DNA from: CAZISM01 sp964541895
GTDB lineage: Bacteria; Zhuqueibacterota; Zhuqueibacteria; Residuimicrobiales; Residuimicrobiaceae
Length of the DNA stretch: 6,524 nucleotides
Assembly (NCBI GenBank): GCA_964541895.1
Contig: CAZISM010000215.1
Coordinates: 1 to 6,524 of the forward strand
Reading direction: 5' to 3'
This document shows positions 1 to 5,454 of this stretch, one piece after another (positions within the stretch are counted from its first letter, which is position 1; the number at the start of each line of letters is the position of its first letter). Made by a program: the position numbers and the translations under genes. Below the pieces are notes generated by a model. The model made no database searches and was not told the origin of the DNA. It saw nothing but the letters and a program-made list of their open reading frames with translations.

Positions 1-1
1 C

Positions 2-70
2 TATCAGTAATTGCCTATCAGTAAAATCAAATTGCCTATCAGTAAATCAAATTGCCTATCAGTTATCAGT
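2..70. repeat. TATCAGT heptamer repeat cluster
   Basis: Five exact copies of TATCAGT lie at 2-8, 16-22, 37-43, 57-63 and 64-70. The last two are directly adjacent. The middle copies sit in a longer unit, TTGCCTATCAGTAA, at 11-24 and 32-45, with a third copy at 52-64 ending in TT. The spacing between copies is 14, 21, 20 and 7 bases. The tract is AT-rich and contrasts sharply with the GC-rich reading frame that begins immediately after it. Heptanucleotide repeats of this kind usually lie between genes. I infer that this was intergenic and that the adjoining gene has lost its 5' end, or that the join is an assembly artefact. Confidence 0.85.
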
Positions 71-1263
71 TGTTCGTATCTGCCAATCCCACGCTGTTGC
101 CGCCGGAGGCGGTTGGCGGCGGCCCGGCCCGACCCGAACTCGTGGAGTTTGCTGTGGCCGATGCCAAGGTTCCTCGGCGTGTGCAGGCGGTGGTTTGGCA
201 GAGGCAGCCGCCGCTTAACCAGCATTCCTACCGGTCCATGGCGGCCGATGTGTCATGCGGAGAGATTATTCTGTTTCAGAACGCGCATTTGTCGAATTCC
301 GAATGGGCGTTGCGGAAGGCCGATGGCGCATGGATCGCGGGGCAACTGTTCTGGCCGCCGCACGCGAAGACGGATCTCGCGCCATTCGGCGCCACCCACG
401 CGCGCGTGAACTATCCGGTTGTTGTTCTGCGCAACCGGGCCGTTCATTTCTGCGGAATTGCGGCCTACGATAACTGGGACCGCGTGAAGACCGTGGCCGA
501 TCTCGGGTTGGGCAAGGATCCGAATGCCAAAGGCGAATCGGGCATGGCCGGACGGCAGCGCGGCAATCGCATGCGGCGCGTGCTCTACAGTTGGACACCG
601 CGGATCGGCGAGAAGCCGTTCGCTGAATGGCTGGAGATAGACAACACGTTCGATGATGGCGGCTGGCTGTTTGTTACGGATATGCACATGGACGAGACCG
701 GGTTGGTGCATCTCCTGTGGTTCCGCTCGCCGATGCTGCCATCCGTGCGCGACGCGCTCTACAAGGATATCCGGCGCGTGTACAGCCTGCGGTATGCCAC
801 GTTGAAAGACGGGAAGATCCTGTCGAAACGGACCTTGCTGGAGGCCGGTGAGGGGGCTGACCCGGCGATTCCCACCGATCTCGATCAGGTGGGTCTTCCC
901 TATCTTCTGGACAATGGCGAGCGGATTCTCGGGGATACGATCAGCACCCCCCGTTTTCACGTGACGCCCGATGGACGCCGGTTTGTGGTGTATTATGTGA
1001 ATGGAAAGAGGGCGGACGGAACGGAGATTTCCGAAAACCGGCTGATGGAACTCGCGCCGGATGGGACGCCGTCGAAGCCAATCACGCTGCAGCTCAAGCG
1101 CCCGCTCGTGCAGTTCTTCACGGCCACGCCCCGCGCCGGCAATGCGCCGTCGTGGACGCTGGATCTGCTGGGGGTGCCGCGTGGCGGATGGAAGCCGCAT
1201 GAAGGCGCTAATTTCAAGGAGTGGGACGGGGAAATGAGCTATGTGCGGGTGTATTTACGATAA
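52..1263 (+). CDS. BNR/sialidase-like beta-propeller protein, probably 5'-truncated
   Basis: The frame encodes about 400 residues rich in aromatic beta-strand blocks, as in BNR-repeat (sialidase-like) propellers of the kind common in Planctomycetes and Verrucomicrobia. Recognisable pieces are HSYRSMAADVSCGEIILFQN (residues 58-77), NYPVVVLRNRAVHFCG (120-135), RRVLYSWTP followed by PFAEWLEI (175-196), GLVHLLW (217-223), STPRFHVTPDGRRFVVYYVNG (about 298-318), and a closing EWDGEMSYVRVYL. Such proteins are usually exported and bind or cleave glycans, but I see no catalytic signature I can assign. The only start is a TTG inside the heptamer repeat. An in-frame stop at 43-45 lies just upstream, and there is no Shine-Dalgarno sequence and no signal peptide. 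The natural N-terminus is therefore probably missing. In-frame alternatives are GTG at 142 and ATG at 238, both without a ribosome binding site. The gene ends with TAA, 72 bases before the beta-helix gene, and may share a transcript with it. Confidence 0.72.
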   Translation: MPISYQLFVSANPTLLPPEAVGGGPARPELVEFAVADAKVPRRVQAVVWQRQPPLNQHSYRSMAADVSCGEIILFQNAHLSNSEWALRKADGAWIAGQLFWPPHAKTDLAPFGATHARVNYPVVVLRNRAVHFCGIAAYDNWDRVKTVADLGLGKDPNAKGESGMAGRQRGNRMRRVLYSWTPRIGEKPFAEWLEIDNTFDDGGWLFVTDMHMDETGLVHLLWFRSPMLPSVRDALYKDIRRVYSLRYATLKDGKILSKRTLLEAGEGADPAIPTDLDQVGLPYLLDNGERILGDTISTPRFHVTPDGRRFVVYYVNGKRADGTEISENRLMELAPDGTPSKPITLQLKRPLVQFFTATPRAGNAPSWTLDLLGVPRGGWKPHEGANFKEWDGEMSYVRVYLR

Positions 1264-1270
1264 GCAATGG

Positions 1271-1286
1271 GCCGACTTGCGTCGGC
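1271..1286 (+). other. Short intergenic hairpin between the propeller and beta-helix genes
   Basis: GCCGAC at 1271-1276 pairs perfectly with GTCGGC at 1281-1286 around a TTGC loop, eight bases after the propeller stop codon. No T-run follows, so it is not a classical intrinsic terminator. It could be a weak attenuator or protect the 3' end of an upstream message. The stem is short and could be chance in GC-rich DNA. Confidence 0.35.
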
Positions 1287-1335
1287 GCATCGTCCTCGCG
1301 AAGGTGGGTGTCGTGGTTGACAAGCAGGAGGAGAC

Positions 1336-2763
1336 ATGCCTACACCGAACCAGAAGCATCCAGGCTGGTCTTGCCGGCGTGCTGCGGCCATAACCGGGAT
1401 GATGATCGCACTGTCTGTGAAATCGGTGGCGCTTGCGGGGACGTATCACGTTTCGCCGCATGGAGATGACGCGAACCCGGGGACGGAGATGAAGCCATGG
1501 CAGACGCTGCGGAAGGCCGCCGCCACGTTGGTTGCCGGTGACACTGCCGTTTTCGAAGACGGCCGCTACACTGAAACACAGCCCGTTACCCCGGCGCACA
1601 GCGGCGAAGCGGGTAAGCCAATGGTCTTCCGTTCGAGGAACAAGCACAAGGCCCAGTGGTACTTCAAGGGCATCAAGAACAGCGGTTACGACGGGAGTAC
1701 GGGGGCGATCGCCCTTTTCTGGTGCAAGAGCAACAGCTACGTCACCGTGCAGGACTTCGAGATTACCCAGCACGAGAGCAACTTCGATCTGGCCCAAGGC
1801 GGCCGTGCGGAAAAGGGCAACTTCGGTGTCGCCTTCTATTGGGGCTCCGACCACTGCCGGCTGGTTGGCAACCGGATCCACCACAGCAGCGAGGACGCCA
1901 TCAAGGGCTACAAGATCAAGGGATTGATCGTTGAGGACAATATCGTCCATGACATCGGCTTCGACGCCATAGACTTCGTTGATGTTGCGTCGGTGACCGT
2001 GCGGAACAACCTGCTCATCAACCCGCGGGGCAACGGAATTCTGGTCAAGGGCGGATCGCGGGATGTGCTGATCCACGGCAACCGGATCATTGTAAACGAG
2101 ACGATACGCTACCAGAACTATTTCCATGACAGGCCCCAGCATGGTCTGTCCGTCGGCATCTCGCTGGGTGGGTATACGGCCGGGCAGTTCGGTTATGATC
2201 CGGCCGGGTCTGAGGCGTACAATTGTGCGGCCTGGAACAACCTGATCGTCTGCCGGAAGCCGGGGGTGATCCAGAGTGCGTTTGAACTGACTGGCGCGCG
2301 CGACTGTGCGGCGTTCAACAACATCGTTGCCGGCGCCACCACGGCGCTGCGTGCCACTCGAAGATCCGCTGGCAACGGGTGGACGGTCACGGCACAAGTC
2401 GAAGGCGGCCGGTTCTTCAATAATATGGTCCTCGATTGCGCGAATGCCGTGAACTCCGACACGAAAACGGGGCTGCGCGCCGAGCACAATCTCTATTGGC
2501 AAACGCCGCCACCGGCGCAGGAGGCGGGCAGCGTCTCCGGCAAGGATCCGCTGCTTGTTAATCCGACCGTTGACGTTGACCCGAAGCAGGGCATCTTCAA
2601 TACCGGCAACTGGCGGCTGCAACCGAACAGCCCCGCCATCGACGCCGGCGTCGAGGCGCGCTTCGCCGGATTCACGAATCAGGAGATCGAGGTCTCGCGC
2701 GATGCGGCCGGTACAAAGCGGAAGCAGCCATGGGACATCGGCATCCACGAGGCCGATAATTGA
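1336..2763 (+). CDS. Secreted right-handed parallel beta-helix protein (DUF1565-type)
   Basis: The 475-residue product looks complete. An AGGAGG sequence lies just upstream of the ATG at 1336. Residues 1-34 form a signal peptide: basic WSCRR, a hydrophobic core, and a likely cut after ALA, giving mature GTYHVSPHG. The block YHVSPHGDDANPGTEMKPWQ (37-56) is the typical DUF1565 opening of pectate-lyase-like beta-helices. Coil turns follow in ladder fashion: GNRIHHS (178-184), DNIVHDI (201-207), NNLLINP (224-230), GNRIIVN (248-254), NNLIVC (301-306), NNIVAG (328-333) and NNMVLD (362-367). The C-terminus (WRLQPNSPAIDAG at 426-438, then WDIGIHE at 466-472) matches the end of choice-of-anchor-Q type helices. 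Family members include polysaccharide lyases, epimerases and glycosidases. Substrate and catalytic residues cannot be assigned, so only a role in extracytoplasmic polysaccharide processing is inferred. Confidence 0.88.
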   Translation: MPTPNQKHPGWSCRRAAAITGMMIALSVKSVALAGTYHVSPHGDDANPGTEMKPWQTLRKAAATLVAGDTAVFEDGRYTETQPVTPAHSGEAGKPMVFRSRNKHKAQWYFKGIKNSGYDGSTGAIALFWCKSNSYVTVQDFEITQHESNFDLAQGGRAEKGNFGVAFYWGSDHCRLVGNRIHHSSEDAIKGYKIKGLIVEDNIVHDIGFDAIDFVDVASVTVRNNLLINPRGNGILVKGGSRDVLIHGNRIIVNETIRYQNYFHDRPQHGLSVGISLGGYTAGQFGYDPAGSEAYNCAAWNNLIVCRKPGVIQSAFELTGARDCAAFNNIVAGATTALRATRRSAGNGWTVTAQVEGGRFFNNMVLDCANAVNSDTKTGLRAEHNLYWQTPPPAQEAGSVSGKDPLLVNPTVDVDPKQGIFNTGNWRLQPNSPAIDAGVEARFAGFTNQEIEVSRDAAGTKRKQPWDIGIHEADN

Positions 2764-2814
2764 GAAAATGGACATGCCGCTGCAGGCGGTCTGCCGGCTG
2801 GATCCGCCACGGCA

Positions 2815-3165
2815 ATGAAGGAAATGTTGATCATGATGCAAGAGTCTGCGGGTTGTGATGACCGGCGGTGCTCCGCTCCCGCGTCAGCGGGTGCGCGGGA
2901 TGTGCTGGCGACGTGGCCGGCGCCGGAGGGGCTGCCGGAGTCGGTGCGGTTTCAGGTCAGGGTGCGCCGGGCCAACGACCCGGACTGGACGGGCGTGTTT
3001 GTGCATAGTGTCCCGGTCGGGCAAAATTTTGATTACTCTATTAGTCCAACCCATAAGCATCAGCAGCAAGAGCGCTGTTCCGCTGTGGCGCTGCCGGCGG
3101 CAGACGCTGGCAGCCATTCTCCGGACTCGCCATTCTTCTCTTATGATCGCGGTGAAAAAAAGTAG
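2815..3165 (+). pseudogene. 5' remnant of a carbohydrate-active gene, cut off near 3021
   Basis: The open frame starts at ATG 2815. With AAGGA at 2818-2822, the ATGs at 2833 or 2836 would fit better. The encoded stretch VLATWPAPEGLPESVRFQVR, then VRRANDPDWTGVFVHSVPVG, resembles from memory the N-terminal beta-sandwich that opens some Planctomycete and Bacteroidetes carbohydrate proteins. There the text normally continues through more strands into a catalytic domain several hundred residues long. Here similarity stops after VPVG, about base 3021. The rest (QNFDYSISPTHKHQQQERCS and on to TAG at 3163) is low in recognisable content, and base composition changes abruptly from very GC-rich to mixed. 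No clear signal peptide is visible, so the 5' end may also be damaged. I read it as a truncated gene fused by chance to foreign DNA. A short intact hypothetical protein is possible but less likely. Confidence 0.55.
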
Positions 3166-3194
3166 TTGCGTTTGCCCGGGTATTAATATATATT
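3166..3194 (+). promoter_or_regulatory. Candidate sigma70-type promoter for the integrase gene
   Basis: TTGCGT at 3166-3171 (-35, 3 of 6 consensus bases) and TATATT at 3189-3194 (-10, 5 of 6) are separated by exactly 17 bases. Transcription would begin near 3201, about 38 bases before the intI start codon. The surrounding AT-rich sequence makes chance matches likely, so this rests on spacing and position. Confidence 0.45.
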
Positions 3195-3217
3195 TAGGTG
3201 TACATATTAGCACCTAA
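3194..3217. promoter_or_regulatory. Perfect inverted repeat in front of intI: operator or attI-like core
   Basis: TTAGGTG at 3194-3200 is the exact reverse complement of CACCTAA at 3211-3217, with a 10-base spacer. The right arm, read as ACCTAAC (3212-3218), fits the integron core consensus RYYYAAC. The opposite arm reads TTTAGGT (3193-3199), one base away from its partner consensus GTTRRRY. Two inverted integrase-binding cores next to intI is what an attI or attC simple site looks like. Alternatively, the repeat overlaps the candidate -10 and start point, so it may be a repressor operator. From memory, its layout agrees at 7 of 9 fixed positions with the LexA box described in Geobacter (GGTTN2CN4GN3ACC). 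The repeat is certain; its role is inferred. Confidence 0.5.
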
Positions 3218-3238
3218 CGTTATCGCCAAGGGGTGAAT

Positions 3239-4195
3239 ATGGCTGCTAAAAAACTGCTCGATCAGGTCCGCGATGTCATCCGCGTCAAACATTACAGCTA
3301 CAAAACAGAAAAAACATATGTCCTTTGGATCAGGCGATTCATCCTGTTTCAGAAATAACGCCACCCCCTGGAAATGGGAGAAGCAGAAATCAGCCAGTTC
3401 CTGACGCATCTGGCCACCCACGAACGTGTGGCCTCAGCAACACAGAACCTGGCGCTGAATGCCATTGTTTTCCTCTACAAGCATGTGCTGCAAAAGGATC
3501 TGGGCGAGTTCACCAACATTATCTGGTCTAAAAAACCCAAACATTTGCCCGTGGTGCTCGATCGCCAGGAAATTCACGGTCTGTTCAGCCATTTGCGCGG
3601 CAGGGACCATATCATGGCTTTACTCCTCTATGGCTCGGGCTTGCGCTTGAATGAATGCCTGCGCCTTCGCGTCAAAGATATCGATTTTAACATGTGCCAG
3701 GTCATGGTCAGGTCCGGCAAGGGCGGCAAAGATCGCGTCACCATGCTTCCGAAAGGGCTGGTTGAGCCGCTGCAACGCCATCTCGAATCCGTCAGGCTGT
3801 TACATCGCCAGGATCTGGCCGAAGGGTTCGGCGCCGTTGAATTGCCCTTTGCGCTCGACAGAAAATATCCAAACGCTGATAAGGAATGGGGCTGGCAATA
3901 TATTTTCCCCGCGACGAACAGATCTATCGATCCGCGCAGCGGCTGCGAACGCCGCCATCATCTGGATGAATCGGTTTTGCAAAAAGCGGTAAAAGCCGCC
4001 ATACGAAAAGCGGGCATCACCAAACACGCCGGCTGCCACACGCTTAGACACTCTTTTGCCACTCATGTATTAGAGAACGGGTACGATATTCGAACGGTTC
4101 AGGAACTGTTGGGACATAACGATGTGCGTACAACCATGATCTATACGCATGTGTTGAACAAGGGCGGGCTGGGTGTCAAGAGTCCTTTTGACTGA
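3239..4195 (+). pseudogene. intI: Integron-type tyrosine recombinase (IntI) with in-frame stop at codon 40
   Basis: IntI enzymes recombine attC and attI sites to insert or excise gene cassettes. From ATG 3239, preceded by AAGGGG at 3228-3233, one frame runs to TGA 4193-4195 (318 positions, normal IntI size), broken only by TAA at 3356-3358 (codon 40). Family text flanks it on both sides: SYKTEKTYVLWIRRFILFQK before, and RHPLEMGEAEISQFLTHLA after. In relatives this position is often Lys, so one AAA-to-TAA change would explain it. The catalytic set is complete, in full-frame numbering: R136 (GSGLRLNE), Lys in GKGGKDR (161 or 164), H267 and R270 (HTLRHSF), H293 (LLGHND), nucleophile Y302 (MIYTHV). 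The IntI-specific insert spans about 205-253 (LDRKYPNADKEW to RRHHLDESVLQKA) and separates it from XerC/XerD. Restart at ATG 3374 lacks a ribosome binding site and would lose part of the N-terminal DNA-clamp domain. The intact remainder implies very recent decay or a base-call error. Confidence 0.9.
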
Positions 4196-4250
4196 TCGAG
4201 CGAACTGTCAAAGAACAACAACACAAGAAATATTGTTAATTGAAAGAAAA

Positions 4251-4269
4251 GATAATCCCCTGGATTATT
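4251..4269. terminator. Small hairpin downstream of intI, weak terminator candidate
   Basis: GATAATCC at 4251-4258 pairs with GGATTATT at 4262-4269 (seven Watson-Crick pairs and one G-T pair) around a three-base loop. It lies 55 bases after the integrase stop. No T-run follows directly; the nearest is TTTTT at 4284-4288. The AT-rich stem makes it a weak terminator at best. Confidence 0.3.
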
Positions 4270-4460
4270 ACTCGGATGCGGGATTTTTCCGGTGATGCAA
4301 AGGCAGGCTGCTGTTCACAAGTTGCAAGAGCTGAAAGAATTTAGTATGTTGAATGGATATTCGCAAGAAAATTTTGAATTCTCGTCAATGTTTGTTAAAT
4401 TGGTAGTTGTTGATTTTTCAATAGTAATAGGGTGCTGGGCCTGGGAAAGGGGCTTGAAAT

Positions 4461-4481
4461 CCTGGAGGAGAGTGCTCCGGG
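4461..4481. other. Hairpin ahead of the intergenic repeat
   Basis: CCTGGAG at 4461-4467 pairs with CTCCGGG at 4475-4481 (six Watson-Crick pairs plus one T-G) around the loop GAGAGTG. It immediately precedes and slightly overlaps the first copy of the direct repeat. No T-run follows, so it looks like part of a structured segment, not a terminator. Confidence 0.45.
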
Positions 4482-4611
4482 CAGGACATATTATTCGCTT
4501 ACAAAGTATGTAATGTAGAGCCAGATGCGACGTGGGAGACCACGCTCGAGGCAGGATATTTCGTTCGCTTACTTGGCAAGAACATGAAATGTAGTGCCAG
4601 ATGCGACGTTG
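4480..4611. repeat. Imperfect direct repeat, two copies of about 60 bases
   Basis: Copy 1 (4480-4535) and copy 2 (4550-4611) share an opening GGCAGGA, then TTCGCTTAC, then ATGTAG, and close with the exact 14-mer GCCAGATGCGACGT (4520-4533 and 4596-4609). The copies start 70 bases apart and end 76 apart, so copy 2 carries about six extra bases in the middle. Each copy ends in a small stem. Copy 1 has CGTGG (4531-4535) paired with CCACG (4540-4544) around GAGA, a GNRA-type tetraloop, with possible extension CGA/TCG (4528-4530/4546-4548) past a bulged C. Copy 2 has GACG (4605-4608) paired with CGTC (4613-4616). I know no repeat family that matches. It could be a decayed duplication, a structured RNA, or a protein-binding array. 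Confidence 0.7.
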
Positions 4612-4653
4612 GCGTCAAATGGACCTGGAGGTCCGCAATCCTGAAATGACGCC
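4611..4653. other. Nested inverted repeats upstream of the DUF1080 gene
   Basis: GGCGTCA (4611-4617) is the exact reverse complement of TGACGCC (4647-4653). Inside it lies a second perfect inverted repeat, GGACCT (4621-4626) with AGGTCC (4629-4634), separated by GG. Together they could form a long stem with an inner arm, or act as two palindromic protein-binding sites. The outer arm shares bases with the small GACG/CGTC stem at 4605-4616, so the two folds are mutually exclusive. The element ends 52 bases before the next start codon, where an operator or leader structure would be expected. Confidence 0.45.
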
Positions 4654-4705
4654 TGCAGAAATCATACAAGTATAAAAATGTGCAGTGCCATGGAAAGGAT
4701 AATGT

Positions 4706-5377
4706 ATGAAACAAATCGCGCTGGTTTTGGCCATGACGGCTTGGGCCATGGCGCAGTCAGGTGACAAATGGATCGATCTGACGCCTGGACCGAACCTGCA
4801 GGGCTGGACTATCGTGGACGTCCCGGCTGATGGGCCCCTCAGTGCGACAGCGCAATGGTCTGTGGATGCTGAAAACAGGCTGGTGCGCTGCAGCGGCCAG
4901 GGCGGGCGCGACTGGCTGCGCTGCGATAAAAAAGAGTTTGCCGATTTTATCCTCTACGTTGAATGGAAATTCGATAAACTCGACACCAATGCCAAATACA
5001 ACAGCGGCGTGTTTGTGCGCAATTCGGCCGAATTCAATATTTGGCATCAGGCCCAGTGCGGCAGCGCCTCCGGTGGTTTTCTCTTTGGCAATTCCTTCGT
5101 GAATGGAGAATTGAAACGCAGCACCACTCGCGCGCAGATGACAGGCGCCAGCCCGGTGCGTCCGGCCGGCGAGTGGAATACGTACGAGATCACCTGCCAG
5201 GACAGCACCATCAGCCTGACGGTGAACGGCGCTCCCACCGCACGCTGGGAGCATGTGCAGGTACGCAAAGGCTATGTCGGCCTCGAAGCCGAGGGCTATG
5301 CCATCTGTTTCCGTAATATAAAAATCAGGGAATTAGCCCGGCCCTGGCCTCCTGCATCCATTTCACCGTGTCGCTAA
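4706..5377 (+). CDS. Secreted DUF1080 (3-keto-disaccharide hydrolase-like) protein
   Basis: The 223-residue product is complete. Its ATG has AAAGGA six bases upstream. Residues 1-16 (MKQIALVLAMTAWAMA) are a signal peptide with a likely cut before QSGD. One DUF1080 domain (PF06439) fills the rest: WIDLTPGPNLQGW (22-34), FADFILYVEWKF (78-89), NSGVFVR (99-105), GEWNTYEITCQDSTISLTVNG (155-175) and GYVGLEAEGYAICFRNIKI (189-207). This is a concanavalin-type beta-sandwich, abundant in Planctomycetes and Verrucomicrobia. Some members cleave 3-keto-glucosides; many are uncharacterised. The length fits a stand-alone single-domain member acting outside the cytoplasm. It ends in tandem stops (TAA TAA). 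The gene is intact and has its own signal peptide, so it is not the missing 3' part of the truncated gene at 2815. Confidence 0.88.
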   Translation: MKQIALVLAMTAWAMAQSGDKWIDLTPGPNLQGWTIVDVPADGPLSATAQWSVDAENRLVRCSGQGGRDWLRCDKKEFADFILYVEWKFDKLDTNAKYNSGVFVRNSAEFNIWHQAQCGSASGGFLFGNSFVNGELKRSTTRAQMTGASPVRPAGEWNTYEITCQDSTISLTVNGAPTARWEHVQVRKGYVGLEAEGYAICFRNIKIRELARPWPPASISPCR

Positions 5378-5391
5378 TAAAATGCTATGAT
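5362..5391 (+). promoter_or_regulatory. Candidate extended -10 promoter for the parvulin lipoprotein gene
   Basis: TATGAT at 5386-5391 (5 of 6 consensus bases) is preceded by TGC, giving an extended -10 element. TTCACC at 5362-5367 is a fair -35 with an 18-base spacer. Transcription would start near 5398, about 57 bases before the ATG. TTGACG at 5413-5418 looks like a good -35, but its -10 would fall on or next to the Shine-Dalgarno sequence, so I prefer the upstream pair. Confidence 0.45.
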
Positions 5392-5454
5392 ATGAAAAAA
5401 AAAAGCTCTATCTTGACGTTTCTATTTCAATCACCATTAACTTAAGGAGAACGC

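Larger units (their letters stand above)
4196..4705. other. 510-base region without a convincing gene, AT-rich then structured
   Basis: The first half (4196-4440) is AT-rich. A 73-residue frame opens at GTG 4292, followed at once by ATG 4295, and ends near 4513. It has a hydrophobic stretch (FVKLVVVDFSIVIGCWAW) but no ribosome binding site, no family resemblance, and its tail runs into the repeat. I do not accept it as a gene. The second half (4441-4705) holds an imperfect direct repeat and several hairpins, listed separately. AAAGGA just before the ATG at 4706 serves the DUF1080 gene, and TATAAA at 4671-4676 is a possible -10 for it with only a poor -35. I searched for attC-type pairs (RYYYAAC then GTTRRRY) on both strands and found none. 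Isolated GTTRRRY matches at 4348 and 4394 are expected by chance. Confidence 0.6.

Noticed and set aside
1..70. The heptamer cluster as a CRISPR array
   Set aside because: Units are 7 to 14 bases with near-identical short spacing sequence, not 23-50 base repeats with unique spacers.
253..1200. A 315-residue minus-strand frame opposite the propeller gene
   Set aside because: It is rich in Arg, His and Pro with no recognisable domain, typical of the opposite strand of a GC-rich gene.
1317..1322. A perfect TTGACA (-35) ahead of the beta-helix gene
   Set aside because: A matching -10 would fall inside the coding region after the ATG at 1336, so it cannot drive this gene's start.
1255..2841. A 528-residue open frame on the minus strand across the beta-helix gene
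   Set aside because: It is an antisense shadow of GC-rich codon use. The plus-strand frame has a ribosome binding site, signal peptide and family motifs, while the minus frame has none.
3044..3050. GTCCAAC, a match to the RYYYAAC integron core, as part of an attC
   Set aside because: No partner GTTRRRY with complementary bases lies at attC distance on the same strand in either orientation. A seven-base degenerate match is expected by chance.
4292..4513. A 73-residue frame with a hydrophobic segment
   Set aside because: It has no ribosome binding site, no family resemblance, sits in AT-rich DNA and ends inside the repeat. It is described only in the intergenic entry.
4596..4653. The nested inverted repeat as an attC site
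   Set aside because: The fold is attC-like, but the GTTGGCG edge does not fit GTTRRRY and no RYYYAAC is present. I keep it as a structured element of unknown role.
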